Origin: an uncultured Collinsella sp.
GTDB lineage: Bacteria > Actinomycetota > Coriobacteriia > Coriobacteriales > Coriobacteriaceae
Length of the DNA stretch: 64,000 nucleotides
Direction of reading: 5' to 3'
NCBI GenBank assembly: GCA_934658705.1
Contig: CAKUHP010000003.1
Location: forward strand, 1-64,000
Of this stretch, positions 48,822-57,419 are shown in pieces; the first letter of the stretch is position 1, and every line of letters begins with the position of its first letter. The translations under genes were made by a program, and so were the position numbers. The notes beneath the pieces were generated by a model that worked only from the letters and a program-made list of their open reading frames with translations, searched no databases and was not told the origin of the DNA.

Positions 48822-50099
48822 TCAGTCGAGTCCCGAGAACGAGGGATACGCACTTTCGCCGTGCTGACTCGCATCCAGACCCAGCGCCTCGTCGGCCTCG
48901 TCTACGCGCAGGCTGCCGTGGAAGAGCGCCTTGACCACCGCGGCGATCACCAGGTCGAGCACCAGCACAATGACGACCGTCACCACAATGCCCAGAATCT
49001 GCGAGATGAGCAGTGACACGTCGCCCGTGTAGAACAGGCCGCCCTTGCCGGTCCACGAGAGCTCCGGCACGCAGAACAGGCCCGTGAGCACGCCGCCCAG
49101 GACACCGCCGATGCCATGGCAGCCGAACGCGTCGAGCGCGTCGTCGTAGCCGAACTTGGTCTTAAGATGGCTGATAGCAAAATAGCAGACGGGCGAGACG
49201 ATCAGGCCCATGACCAGCGCAGCCCACGGCTCGACAAAGCCCGCGCCCGGCGTGACCACCACGAGGCCCGCGACCAAACCGGTGCTGGCACCCACCAGCG
49301 TGGGGCGACCGGTGTGCACGCGCTCGACGGCGAGCCACGAGACCATGCCCGCCGCGCTGGCCGTCACGGTGTTGAGGATGGCAAGCGCCGCCACGGCGTC
49401 GGCCTTGAACTCGCTGCCGCCGTTAAAGCCAAACCAGCCAAACCAAAGCAGGCCGGCGCCCAGTGCCACAAACGGCACGTTATGCGGGCGATAGCTCACC
49501 ATGCCAAAACCGCGACGACGACCGAGCATCAGGCAGAGAATCAGGCCCGTCAGGCCGGACGAGATGTGCACCACGTCGCCGCCGGCAAAGTCGAGCGCGC
49601 CGATGATGTCACCGATAAAGGAGCCCTCGCCGCCCCACACCATGTGGGCGAGCGGCGCGTAAACCACGAGCAGCCAAATGCCCAGGAAGGCCGTCATGGC
49701 GCCAAACTTAACGCGCCCGGCAAGGCTGCCCGTGACGATAGCGGCCGTAATCATGGCAAACGCCATCTGGAAGGCGATGTTGATGATCTCCGGGTAGACG
49801 GCGCCATCCGTCGCGGTTCCCTCGGCCGCCTGCAGCACCTGGTTGAGCACCGGCAGGCACAGCAGCTGGTCAAAGCCTCCGATAAACGGACTGGAACCGT
49901 CGCCGCCGTAGGCCAGCGACCAGCCAGCCACGATCCACAGCACGCCCACCAGGCCAATGACGCCAAAGCACATAAGCATGGTGTTGATGACATTTTTGCG
50001 CCTGGACAGGCCACCGTAGAAAAACGCCAGGCCCGGTGTCATTAAAAACACGAGCATGGTGCAGATGAGCATAAACGTTGTCGATCCCGTATCGTACAT
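48822..50099 (-). CDS. amtB: Ammonium transporter
   Basis: This 425-aa Amt-family channel has 11 expected membrane segments. Signatures are F-F-Y-G-G-L-S-R-R-K-N-V, D-F-A-G-G-D-V-V-H-I-S-S-G (twin-His site 1) and F-G-C-H-G-I-G-G-V-L-G-G (twin-His site 2). It imports ammonium and is normally blocked by PII protein under nitrogen excess; the PII gene lies downstream. The start MYDTGST at 50099 is chosen because a GGGGGAG site is close upstream, while the longer N-terminus lacks one. The 190-bp spacer to the PII gene contains a tandem repeat. Confidence 0.93.
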   Translation of the reverse strand: MYDTGSTTFMLICTMLVFLMTPGLAFFYGGLSRRKNVINTMLMCFGVIGLVGVLWIVAGWSLAYGGDGSSPFIGGFDQLLCLPVLNQVLQAAEGTATDGAVYPEIINIAFQMAFAMITAAIVTGSLAGRVKFGAMTAFLGIWLLVVYAPLAHMVWGGEGSFIGDIIGALDFAGGDVVHISSGLTGLILCLMLGRRRGFGMVSYRPHNVPFVALGAGLLWFGWFGFNGGSEFKADAVAALAILNTVTASAAGMVSWLAVERVHTGRPTLVGASTGLVAGLVVVTPGAGFVEPWAALVMGLIVSPVCYFAISHLKTKFGYDDALDAFGCHGIGGVLGGVLTGLFCVPELSWTGKGGLFYTGDVSLLISQILGIVVTVVIVLVLDLVIAAVVKALFHGSLRVDEADEALGLDASQHGESAYPSFSGLD

Positions 50100-50297
50100 T
50101 CGCTCCCCCTTGGTCGCATGAACGTTGTCGGCGCTCATGATGGAGCCGAAGGGCAACTGGTGTAGACCAGATACGGCGTTGTTAAACGCCGCGTTGTCGA
50201 ATGGAAACGGCGCCGCAATCTTGGAAACGGCACGGCAACGGGCGCGAAACGAACGGGAAACGTGCGAACGAGAAGGGCGCGCTTGGCCCCGCTCTGG

Positions 50298-51317
50298 CTA
50301 GCGCCGGAACAGCTCGCGGGCTCGATCGCGGAGGTCGGTAGCTCGGATGACGCCCTCATAGCGATTGATGCGCAGACGCGGGAAGGCGTTAAAGAAGCGC
50401 AGGTCGCGACGGCTGAGTGACACGCTCGGCACCGGACGGCTCATGCGCTTGCCGACAAGGCGACGACTGAGCGACGGACGCGGCATGCTCGGCGCGGCAT
50501 CGGCAACGCGGCGGGCAGCAAGCGCCAGGCCGCGAGCACCATCCGAGATAAACGTCGGCATCGAAGCCTTCTCGCGCAGGGCATCGAGCGCGGCGTCACC
50601 CAGCTCGGCCAGCCACGCGTTAACGGCACGGCTACGGATGTGCGTCTGCGCCACCGAGTCAATCGTCGAATCGGGAATGCGTTCGAGCATGGAGTCGGAG
50701 GCATCGGCAAGCGACTCATTGATGCGGTCGGCAAGGTCGGCGCGCACACGCTCAAGCTGATCGGACAGACGGCGCCAGCTCGCCAGCGAGCACAACGCGT
50801 CCACGATTATCGCAACGGCAACGGCAAAGGCCGCCAGCCGCACGATCAACACCGGCAGATGGCCAAGCAGCCCCAGCAGCGCCGGCTCCACCAAGCGGCA
50901 AATGCACAGCGCACCCAGGCCAAACGCGCAAGCCCAGTACAGGCAGATGCGTCCGTGCAGGTTAAACGGCAGATGCGAATAGTCCCAAAAGCGAGCGCCC
51001 GTTGTTTTTTCCAACAGCACGCCCACGCTATATTCAATCACGCTGCATACGAGCGCCGCGGCGACAAACTGGCTCGAGGCATCCGGAATCCCGCGCAGCA
51101 AAAGCCAGCAGGCTATGCCGCCCACACCATAGATAGGACAACACGGCCCCAGCAAAAATCCGCTGTTGGCAAATCGTCCGTGATTGAGCATGGCGCAAAC
51201 CGTCGACTCCCACGCCCAGCCGCAAAAACCGTAGAAGGCAAACGAGAGCACCAGTGCCGAGAGCGGGCAGGCGGCAAGCGTCGCGCCGCCAAAAGCCATA
51301 TCGATCGCGGTTCCCAC
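50298..51317 (-). CDS. CmpB-type (ABC_trans_CmpB) membrane protein
   Basis: This 339-aa protein has an N-terminal membrane domain of the ABC_trans_CmpB family: F-C-G-W-A-W-E, N-S-G-F-L-L-G-P-C-C-P-I-Y-G-V-G-G (about 51-67) and the L-E-K-T-T-G-x-x-F-W-D-Y-S-x-x-P-F-N-L-H-G-R-I-C-L block (about 102-126). Despite the name, the family has no proven transporter role. The C-terminal region (about 190-339) is cytoplasmic and Arg-rich. It starts at GTG 51317, 3 bp after the HD-domain gene stop, so the pair is translationally linked. AGAGGAG lies ten bases upstream. Confidence 0.8.
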   Translation of the reverse strand: MGTAIDMAFGGATLAACPLSALVLSFAFYGFCGWAWESTVCAMLNHGRFANSGFLLGPCCPIYGVGGIACWLLLRGIPDASSQFVAAALVCSVIEYSVGVLLEKTTGARFWDYSHLPFNLHGRICLYWACAFGLGALCICRLVEPALLGLLGHLPVLIVRLAAFAVAVAIIVDALCSLASWRRLSDQLERVRADLADRINESLADASDSMLERIPDSTIDSVAQTHIRSRAVNAWLAELGDAALDALREKASMPTFISDGARGLALAARRVADAAPSMPRPSLSRRLVGKRMSRPVPSVSLSRRDLRFFNAFPRLRINRYEGVIRATDLRDRARELFRR

Positions 51318-51320
51318 CGT

Positions 51321-51857
51321 CTACCCACTCCTCTTTTCGTTCGATTCGCTGCTCACGTCATCGTCCGCCTCGTCCTTGCGCTGTAGACGACCGGCAACCG
51401 TCTCGCGCAGCGCGCACCATTTATCGGCCAGGCACACAATCCACGCCTCGCGACACGTCGGCGGCACCGGTACCAGCGGGAACATATGTCGTGCGATGAT
51501 ATTCCGCTCGCGCGGCGTCAGCTCAAAATCTTCCTCGGCACGCGCCAGGGCAAAAAACGGATGTCGAAACCCGTGTAGGCGATGACTTGGATCGGGATCG
51601 TGCCAATCGTAGAGAAAGTAGTCGTGCAGCAGGGCGCCGCGCAGCAGCGAGGCGCGATCAACCGAGACGCCGACACGGCCCAGGCGCTCGGCAAAGGACA
51701 GGCTCGCCCGTGCCACCGAGGTCACATGCGCATACACCGTCACGTCGCCATGCTGGATAAACTCGCGCGTCAGGTCTAAACGCCCCGCCTGGGCCAGCTG
51801 GCGGGCTGCATGGTCAACTTCGCGCGCGATCTTCTCGGCACGAGTGGTTTCGGACAT
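51321..51857 (-). CDS. HD-domain phosphohydrolase-like protein
   Basis: This 178-aa protein has an HD superfamily core: L-L-R-G-A-L-L-H-D-Y-F-L-Y-D-W (metal His-Asp, about 89-103) and I-I-A-R-H-M-F-P followed by C-L-A-D-K-W. These match the H...HD...H...D pattern of small HD hydrolases found in Gram-positive bacteria. The substrate is unknown, perhaps a nucleotide. The start has AAGGAGG five or six bases upstream. It is the first gene of a two-gene unit with the CmpB-type membrane protein. Confidence 0.85.
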   Translation of the reverse strand: MSETTRAEKIAREVDHAARQLAQAGRLDLTREFIQHGDVTVYAHVTSVARASLSFAERLGRVGVSVDRASLLRGALLHDYFLYDWHDPDPSHRLHGFRHPFFALARAEEDFELTPRERNIIARHMFPLVPVPPTCREAWIVCLADKWCALRETVAGRLQRKDEADDDVSSESNEKRSG

Positions 51858-52085
51858 GCGGCCTCCTTCCAGCGGCTCTCGACGGCAGGCGACGGCCGGC
51901 GCGCAATCAATAAAATCATCATGGAATACATCAGTATGGCATCGGACAAAACGTTTTGCCCCACCAGTTGGCGAATCACCGCGCCGCCGTCACATATCAA
52001 ACGCCAAAATGTGCGAGACTGTCTTGTGCAATTGTGCCGGCCGAGGGAGCGCCGGCGCTCGATTCGCATGGAGTAACCAACAACG

Positions 52086-53867
52086 ATGCTGCTTACGCAA
52101 ACGACAACGCCCGAGGACGTCAAGGCTCTCGATCGCGCCGAGCTTCCGCTGCTCTGCGGCGAGATCCGCCACGCCATCCTCGAAAGCTCCGCCGCCGTCG
52201 GCGGGCACGTTGCCCCCAACCTGGGCGTCGTTGAGCTCACGGTCGCGCTCCATCGCGTGTTTAACTCCCCCACCGATAAGATCGTCTTCGATGTGTCGCA
52301 CCAGACCTACGCCCACAAGGCGCTGACTGGGCGCGCGTACACCTATATCGATCCGAAGCGTTTTGGCGAGGCTTCCGGCTTTGCCAACCCTGATGAGTCC
52401 GAGCACGACCTGTTCGCCATGGGCCACACCTCCACGTCGGTGAGCCTGGGCTGCGGCCTGGCGCACGCTCGCGATCTGGCAGGCGATACGTACAACGTCA
52501 TTACCATTATTGGTGACGGCTCGCTTTCGGGCGGCTTGGCGTTTGAGGGCTTCAACAATGCTGCCGAACTCGACAGCAACCTGATTATCATCGTCAACGA
52601 TAACGACCAGTCCATCGCCGAGAATCACGGCGGCCTGTATCGCAATCTTGCCGAGCTGCGTGCCAGCAACGGCACTGCCCAGAGCAATATCTTCCGCGCG
52701 ATGGGGCTCGACTACCGCTATCTGGACGCCGGCAACGATGTGCTGGCCCTGGTCGATGCGCTGCAGGAGCTGCGCGGCATCGACCACCCCATCGTGCTAC
52801 ACATCTCGACTGCCAAGGGCAAGGGCTTTGAGCCGGCCCAAAGCGACCCCGAGCGTTGGCACCACGTGGGTCCCTTCGATATGGCAACCGGCCGCAAGCT
52901 CTGCCCGGGTCACCCGAGCGAGCCCGCGCCGCGCACCTACGCCGATATTACGGGCGAGGCGCTGAGCGCCGCCATCGAGCGCGATCCGCAGGTCGTGGGC
53001 ATCACGGCCGCGACGCCCTATATCATGGGCTTTACACCCGAGCTTCGAGCTTCCGCCGGCAAGCAATTTGTCGACGTGGGTATTGCCGAGGAGCACGCCG
53101 TCACCTTTGCCACCGCGCTCGCCCGCTCGGGCGCCAAGCCGGTCTTTGGCGTGTACGGCACGTTTTTACAGCGCGCTTATGACGAGCTGTGGCACGATCT
53201 GTGCCTCAACGACGCCCCGGCGACCATCCTGGTATTTGGCGCGTCGATCTTTGGCACCACGTCCGAGACGCACCTCTCGTTCTTCGATATTTCCATGCTG
53301 GGCGCCCTGCCCAACATGCGTTATCTGGCGCCGGCCTGCATGGAGGAGTACCTATCCATGCTGAGCTGGTCGCTCGATCATCACGAGCATCCCGTGGCGA
53401 TTCGCGTGCCGGGCATTGGTCTGGTAAGCCGCCCTGACTTGGTGCCTGCCGAGGGCGCCGACTATAGCGTCGCCCGCTACAACGTGGTACGCGAGGGCCG
53501 CGATGTGGCCGTGCTCGCGCTCGGCGATTTCTATGAGCTGGGCGAGCGCGTGGCAAACCGCTTGGCCGCCGAATACGGTATCGAGGCCACGCTCGTCAAC
53601 CCGCGCTTCGCGACCGAACTCGACCGCGAGTTCCTCGACAGCCTTGCAGACGAGCACCGTGTTGTCGTGACCATCGAGGACGGCATCTTGGACGGCGGCT
53701 GGGGCGAGCGCGTGGCATGTTATCTGGCTTGCACGCCGCTGCGCACCCGCACCTTTGGCATCGCCAAGGGCTTCCCCGACCGCTACGACCCCAACGAACT
53801 GCTCGCGCAGAACGGCATGACGGTCGAAAACATGGCCGCAGAGGCCGTAAGGCTACTAAACGAGTAG
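52086..53867 (+). CDS. dxs: 1-deoxy-D-xylulose-5-phosphate synthase
   Basis: This 593-aa thiamine-diphosphate enzyme condenses pyruvate and glyceraldehyde-3-phosphate in the first MEP isoprenoid step. Visible motifs are G-G-H-V-A-P-N-L-G-V-V-E-L, D-V-S-H-Q-T-Y-A-H-K, the ThDP motif G-D-G-S-L-S-G-G-L-A-F-E-G-F-N-N, and D-V-G-I-A-E-E-H-A-V in the transketolase pyrimidine domain. It is shorter than the E. coli enzyme (620 aa), as in the compact DXS subgroup of Gram-positive bacteria. Its initial ribosome site is loose (GGAG about 13 bases upstream), so the start is moderately sure. A strong terminator follows directly. Confidence 0.88.
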   Translation: MLLTQTTTPEDVKALDRAELPLLCGEIRHAILESSAAVGGHVAPNLGVVELTVALHRVFNSPTDKIVFDVSHQTYAHKALTGRAYTYIDPKRFGEASGFANPDESEHDLFAMGHTSTSVSLGCGLAHARDLAGDTYNVITIIGDGSLSGGLAFEGFNNAAELDSNLIIIVNDNDQSIAENHGGLYRNLAELRASNGTAQSNIFRAMGLDYRYLDAGNDVLALVDALQELRGIDHPIVLHISTAKGKGFEPAQSDPERWHHVGPFDMATGRKLCPGHPSEPAPRTYADITGEALSAAIERDPQVVGITAATPYIMGFTPELRASAGKQFVDVGIAEEHAVTFATALARSGAKPVFGVYGTFLQRAYDELWHDLCLNDAPATILVFGASIFGTTSETHLSFFDISMLGALPNMRYLAPACMEEYLSMLSWSLDHHEHPVAIRVPGIGLVSRPDLVPAEGADYSVARYNVVREGRDVAVLALGDFYELGERVANRLAAEYGIEATLVNPRFATELDREFLDSLADEHRVVVTIEDGILDGGWGERVACYLACTPLRTRTFGIAKGFPDRYDPNELLAQNGMTVENMAAEAVRLLNE

Positions 53868-53908
53868 AAAAACCTCCGCAAAGGGAAACGCCCTTGCGGA
53901 GGTTTTTT
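53868..53908. terminator. Bidirectional terminator after dxs
   Basis: AAAAACCTCCGCAAGGG-type arms pair with CCCTTGCGGAGGTTTTTT over a short loop, beginning directly at the dxs stop. Confidence 0.9.
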
Positions 53909-53921
53909 CGCGACGCAATTA

Positions 53922-54137
53922 TCTTGATCTGTAACATCTAGAGGCAGAATTTGCATCTAGGTGTTACAGATTGAGACGAGACGTTTAAACCCCTGATGTT
54001 TATCTCAATCTGTAACAGTTAGGGGCCAAATCCTCGTCTAACTGTTACAGATCGAGACATTCGAATTCCCCTAAAGAGAAAATCTCAATCTGTAACAGTT
54101 ACTCGTCAAAAACGGCTGCAGATGTTACAGATTGAGA
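53922..54137. repeat. Array of three hairpins with TCTCAATCTGTAACA stems
   Basis: Unit 1 is 53922-53976, unit 2 is 54003-54057 and unit 3 is 54093-54137. All share the outer stem TCTCAATCTGTAACA/TGTTACAGATTGAGA with at most a few changes. Units 1 and 2 extend the stem by different but complementary bases (TCTAG/CTAGG and GTTAG/CTAAC). Loops of 13-15 nt differ; unit 3 has a longer open centre. Spacers are 26 and 35 bp. It lies between the dxs terminator and the stop of the alcohol dehydrogenase gene. Function unknown. Confidence 0.85.
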
Positions 54138-54153
54138 CAAAGCAGCAAGGTAG

Positions 54154-55356
54154 TTAGCAATAGCTTTGCTTGAGGATCTCGACGACGTCGGGCTCGGTCA
54201 GGGCAATGGGATCGTGGCCGAACAGGGCACCGTTGGTCGTTAGGGCGTTGTGCGCAATCGCGGGCAGCTCTTCGGCGGTAATCCCCCATTCGCTCATGGC
54301 AAGATCGGCCACATGGCAGGCCTCCATCAGGCGCGTAAGCTCAGTCACGAAATCGTGCGGATCATCCGCGGCAGCATTGCCCATCAGGCGTGCCATGTCG
54401 ATGTAGCGCTCGGGCGCGGCACCGTGGTCGATCATCCACGTGTGGTAGGCGCGCGCGATCATGATGAGGCCGGCGCCATGCGGCAGGTCGTGATGATGTG
54501 CACTCATGCCATGCTCAAGGCCATGGCATCCCGCACAGCCCGAGCACGCCATGGCATAGCCGCCAAGCGTGTTGGCAAAAGCGAGCTCGGCACGCGCATC
54601 CAGGTCGTCGCCGCCGTTCGCGCACGCAGCCAGCGAAGCGGCGGCGCGTCGGATACCCTCGCGGCAAACCATGTCACCCATGGGCGTGTTGGTATTGGAG
54701 ATATAGCACTCAACGTTGTGGAACAGGGCATCAAATCCCTGATAAGCCGTCAGGCGCGCCGGAACGCTCACCATAAGCTCGGGGTCGACAACCGAAAGCA
54801 CCGGGAACAGACGCGGGTCGCCCAGGCGGAGCTTCTCGTCGTTTTCCTCGCAGGACAAAACGCCGCCCGCATCGACCTCGGAGCCGGTACCCGCCGTGGT
54901 AGTCACGCACACCAGCGGCAACGGGTCGTTGGGGATGGGCAGCCCCTTTGCAGTGCCGCCGTTCACAAAGTCCCAGATGTCGCCAGGACACTCGGCACCC
55001 TCAGCGTCCGTGTGCGGGTTCGTCGCCACCGCACAGATGCCCTTGCTGCCGTCCATGACCGAACCGCCGCCGAGCGCCAGCACAAAATCGCAGCCATGGG
55101 TGCGGGCCATCCAGCCACCTTCATTGACAGTCTCGCGCAGCGGGTTGGGCTCAATACGGTCGAACAGCTCGTGGGCCACGCCGGCACGGTCGAGCTCGGC
55201 CTCCACGCGTCCCAGATATCCAAAGCGCTTGACCGAGTTGCCGCCCGTGGTAACGATAAGAGCTTTGGAGCCGGGAAGCTTCTGCGCGCCCAGCTCACCC
55301 AGCTTGCCCGCGCCAAACAGCACTTTAGTCGGTGCGAAGAATGAATAACTGTTCAT
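54154..55356 (-). CDS. Iron-containing alcohol dehydrogenase
   Basis: This 400-aa protein is a group III alcohol dehydrogenase. It has the NAD-binding A-L-G-G-G-S-V-M-D-G-S-K (about 93-104), T-T-A-G-T-G-S-E-V (usual G-T-G-S-E) and metal-ligand histidines in G-L-E-H-G-M-S-A-H-H-H-D-L-P-H-G-A-G-L. It is most like BDH/YqhD-type NADPH-dependent aldehyde reductases. The physiological substrate is not evident. The start at 55356 has GAGGAG eight bases upstream. Downstream (54137) lies the hairpin array, only 16 bp from the stop. Confidence 0.92.
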   Translation of the reverse strand: MNSYSFFAPTKVLFGAGKLGELGAQKLPGSKALIVTTGGNSVKRFGYLGRVEAELDRAGVAHELFDRIEPNPLRETVNEGGWMARTHGCDFVLALGGGSVMDGSKGICAVATNPHTDAEGAECPGDIWDFVNGGTAKGLPIPNDPLPLVCVTTTAGTGSEVDAGGVLSCEENDEKLRLGDPRLFPVLSVVDPELMVSVPARLTAYQGFDALFHNVECYISNTNTPMGDMVCREGIRRAAASLAACANGGDDLDARAELAFANTLGGYAMACSGCAGCHGLEHGMSAHHHDLPHGAGLIMIARAYHTWMIDHGAAPERYIDMARLMGNAAADDPHDFVTELTRLMEACHVADLAMSEWGITAEELPAIAHNALTTNGALFGHDPIALTEPDVVEILKQSYC

Positions 55357-55473
55357 GCAACGGTCTCCTCACGTATATATGCGTCGTGTTGCCGCCATTA
55401 TAGCGACCGCCGTGCGCAGCCGCCCCGGCCGCAAGCTACCGTCCCAACAGCGACAACCGACGTTTGCCCAGAT

Positions 55474-55512
55474 AAAACCTACCAAAATAAACCTGTCCCT
55501 TTTTGGTAGGTA
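55474..55512. repeat. GGGACAG-core palindrome between the dehydrogenase and ABC operon
   Basis: AAACCTACCAAAA/TTTTTGGTAGGT arms flank AACCTGTCCCT. It is nearly the copy at 4181-4223, with GCC changed to ACC in one arm and the matching change GGC to GGT in the other. Confidence 0.8.
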
Positions 55513-55553
55513 GAATAACCCATAAGGTAAGTATGTTTCTGAGTTATTTCGTG

Positions 55554-55583
55554 TTGACCCTTTTGAGCTGGATAGGGTATAAC
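55554..55583 (+). promoter_or_regulatory. Promoter of the glutamate-type ABC operon
   Basis: TTGACC (55554-55559), an 18-bp spacer and TATAAC (55578-55583), about 40 bp before the binding-protein start. Confidence 0.6.
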
Positions 55584-55624
55584 TCTACTCAACCGCTAGG
55601 ATTTTTTGAGAAAGGCGTTCTCCT

Positions 55625-56620
55625 ATGAGCAAGAACCTCTCCCAGCAGGTCGTTCTCGACCGCCGCGGCTTTGTCGCCGCCACCTTCGCAACCGTCGCCG
55701 GCCTTGGTCTTGCCGGCTGCTCCGACACCAGCGCCGAGGCCGACAAGGGTTCCGCCGCCGGCTCTTCCAAGAGCTCCGACGACACCGAGGCTTCCACCAC
55801 CCTCGACGCCAAGGCATTCGACAAGCTCGTCGACAACGGCCCCAAGGCCGACGACGATGCCATCGCCGCTAGCACTTGGGCAACTGCCGTCAAGAGCGCC
55901 GGCGTCTTTAAGATCGGTGGCGTTCAGACCTCCACGCTCTTCTCCCTCCTCAACGAGAAGGATGGCAAGACCCGCGGCTTCGACGCCGGCATCGCACAGC
56001 TCCTGTCCAACTACATCCTGGGCGAGAACAAGGTCGAGATCACCCAGGTGACCTCCGACACGCGTGAGTCCGTGCTGCAGAACGGCCAGGTCGACGCCGT
56101 CTTTGCCACTTACACCATCACCGATGAGCGCAAGAAGCTCGTCTCCTTCGCCGGTCCCTACTACTACACCCAGCAGGCCATCCTGGTGCTCGCCGACAAC
56201 GACGACATCAAGAGCGTCGACGACCTGGCCGACAAGAACGTCGCCGCCCAGTCCGGCTCCAACGGCCCCGCCATCCTGGAGGAGTTCGCTCCCAAGGCCA
56301 GCCAGCAGGAGTTCAAGACCGACGAGGAGGCCCGTCAGGCACTCCAGCAGGGTCGCGTTGACGCCTACGTCATCGACAACAACATGCAGCAGAGCGCCCT
56401 GGTCCGCGAGCCCGGCAAGTACAAGATCGCCGGCAAGCCCTTCGGCAGCAAGGAGCCCTACGGCATCGGCCTGCCGCTCGATTCCGACGGCGTCGCCTTT
56501 GTCAACGACTTCCTTAAGAAGATCGAGGACGACGGCACCTGGACCGAGCTGTGGCAGATCTGCATCGGCGACCGCACGGGCGACACCAACGTTCCCGAGC
56601 TGCCCGAGGTCGGCGCCTAA
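55625..56620 (+). CDS. Amino-acid ABC transporter substrate-binding lipoprotein (glutamate-type)
   Basis: This 331-aa protein has a D-R-R-G-F-V twin-arginine-like motif and a lipobox L-A-G-C (Cys32), so it is a lipoprotein, possibly Tat-routed. A Ser/Asp-rich linker follows (about 33-75), then a type-3 solute-binding fold with G-F-D-A-G-I-A-Q-L-L, a ligand-site T-S-D-T-R-E-S-V-L and A-A-Q-S-G-S-N-G-P-A. These fit the glutamate/polar amino acid family (GluB/GlnH-like). It is the first gene of an operon with two permeases and an ATPase. A terminator-like hairpin follows, which would give more binding protein than permease. Confidence 0.88.
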   Translation: MSKNLSQQVVLDRRGFVAATFATVAGLGLAGCSDTSAEADKGSAAGSSKSSDDTEASTTLDAKAFDKLVDNGPKADDDAIAASTWATAVKSAGVFKIGGVQTSTLFSLLNEKDGKTRGFDAGIAQLLSNYILGENKVEITQVTSDTRESVLQNGQVDAVFATYTITDERKKLVSFAGPYYYTQQAILVLADNDDIKSVDDLADKNVAAQSGSNGPAILEEFAPKASQQEFKTDEEARQALQQGRVDAYVIDNNMQQSALVREPGKYKIAGKPFGSKEPYGIGLPLDSDGVAFVNDFLKKIEDDGTWTELWQICIGDRTGDTNVPELPEVGA

Positions 56621-56709
56621 GCTTGCAAGCTGGGCAACAGCCGCTACGAAACCATATGGAAACGTACGGAACGCTTTATTGCGCTAAACTGTTTCCTTAC
56701 TGAGTTGTC

Positions 56710-56740
56710 GGGGCTTCCGTACATACGGGAGCCCCTTTCC
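56710..56740 (+). terminator. Attenuator-like hairpin between binding protein and permeases
   Basis: GGGGCTTCCGT...CGGGAGCCCC, then TTTCCTT, lies in the 139-bp gap inside the ABC operon. Partial termination here would set expression ratios. Confidence 0.55.
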
Positions 56741-56759
56741 TTACCGGCGGAAGGTCCGC

Positions 56760-57419
56760 ATGAGTCTCTCCGAGCTCTGGTCGCTCTATGGCCAGAACTA
56801 TATCGACGCGCTGCTCGCGACTTGGGGCATGACACTTGAGTCGTTTGCCATCGCCATGGTGTTGGCCGTTGCCGTCACCGTGATGCGCGTGTCGCCGCTC
56901 AAGCCGCTGCGCGTCTTTGGTGACCTGTATGTCCAGGTCTTCCGTAACATCCCCGGCATCGCGCTGCTCATCATCGTCGTCTACGCGCTGCCGCCGCTCA
57001 AGATCGTCCTGCCCTATCGCACCTGCGTCATCGTCGCCACGGTGCTGTTGGGTTCGGCCTTTGGCTCCGAGAACTTTATGAGCGGCATCAACACCGTGGG
57101 CGTGGGTCAGGTAGAAGCCGCCCGCTCGCTCGGCATGAACTTCAACCGCATCCTCGCCAAGATCGTGATTCCGCAGGCGCTGCGCTCGAGTGTGCTGCCC
57201 ATGACCAACCTCTTTATCGCCGTCATGCTCACCACTGCCTTGGGCAGCCAGGTGCCGCTTCAGCCGCAGGAGCTCACCGGCGTGGTGAGCTACATCAACA
57301 CGCGCTCGCTCGGTGGCGTCGCCGCGTTCTTTATCTCGGCACTCGGCTATCTGGGCACGGCCTTTGTGGTGAGCCACATTGGCAACTACATCGATAAGAA
57401 GGTGAGGATCCTCCGATGA
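56760..57419 (+). CDS. Amino-acid ABC transporter permease 1
   Basis: This 219-aa HisM-type permease has about five membrane segments and the EAA loop in V-E-A-A-R-S-L-G-M-N-F-N-R-I-L-A-K-I-V-I-P-Q-A-L-R, which docks to the ATPase. The opening W-S-L-Y-G-Q-N-Y resembles GluC-type permeases. GGAAGG precedes the start. Its stop overlaps the next start (ATGA), showing translational coupling with permease 2. Confidence 0.9.
   Translation: MSLSELWSLYGQNYIDALLATWGMTLESFAIAMVLAVAVTVMRVSPLKPLRVFGDLYVQVFRNIPGIALLIIVVYALPPLKIVLPYRTCVIVATVLLGSAFGSENFMSGINTVGVGQVEAARSLGMNFNRILAKIVIPQALRSSVLPMTNLFIAVMLTTALGSQVPLQPQELTGVVSYINTRSLGGVAAFFISALGYLGTAFVVSHIGNYIDKKVRILR

Noticed and set aside
53922-54137. CRISPR array
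   Set aside because: The repeats are inverted pairs rather than direct repeats with unique 30-40 bp spacers, there are only three units, and no cas gene is present.
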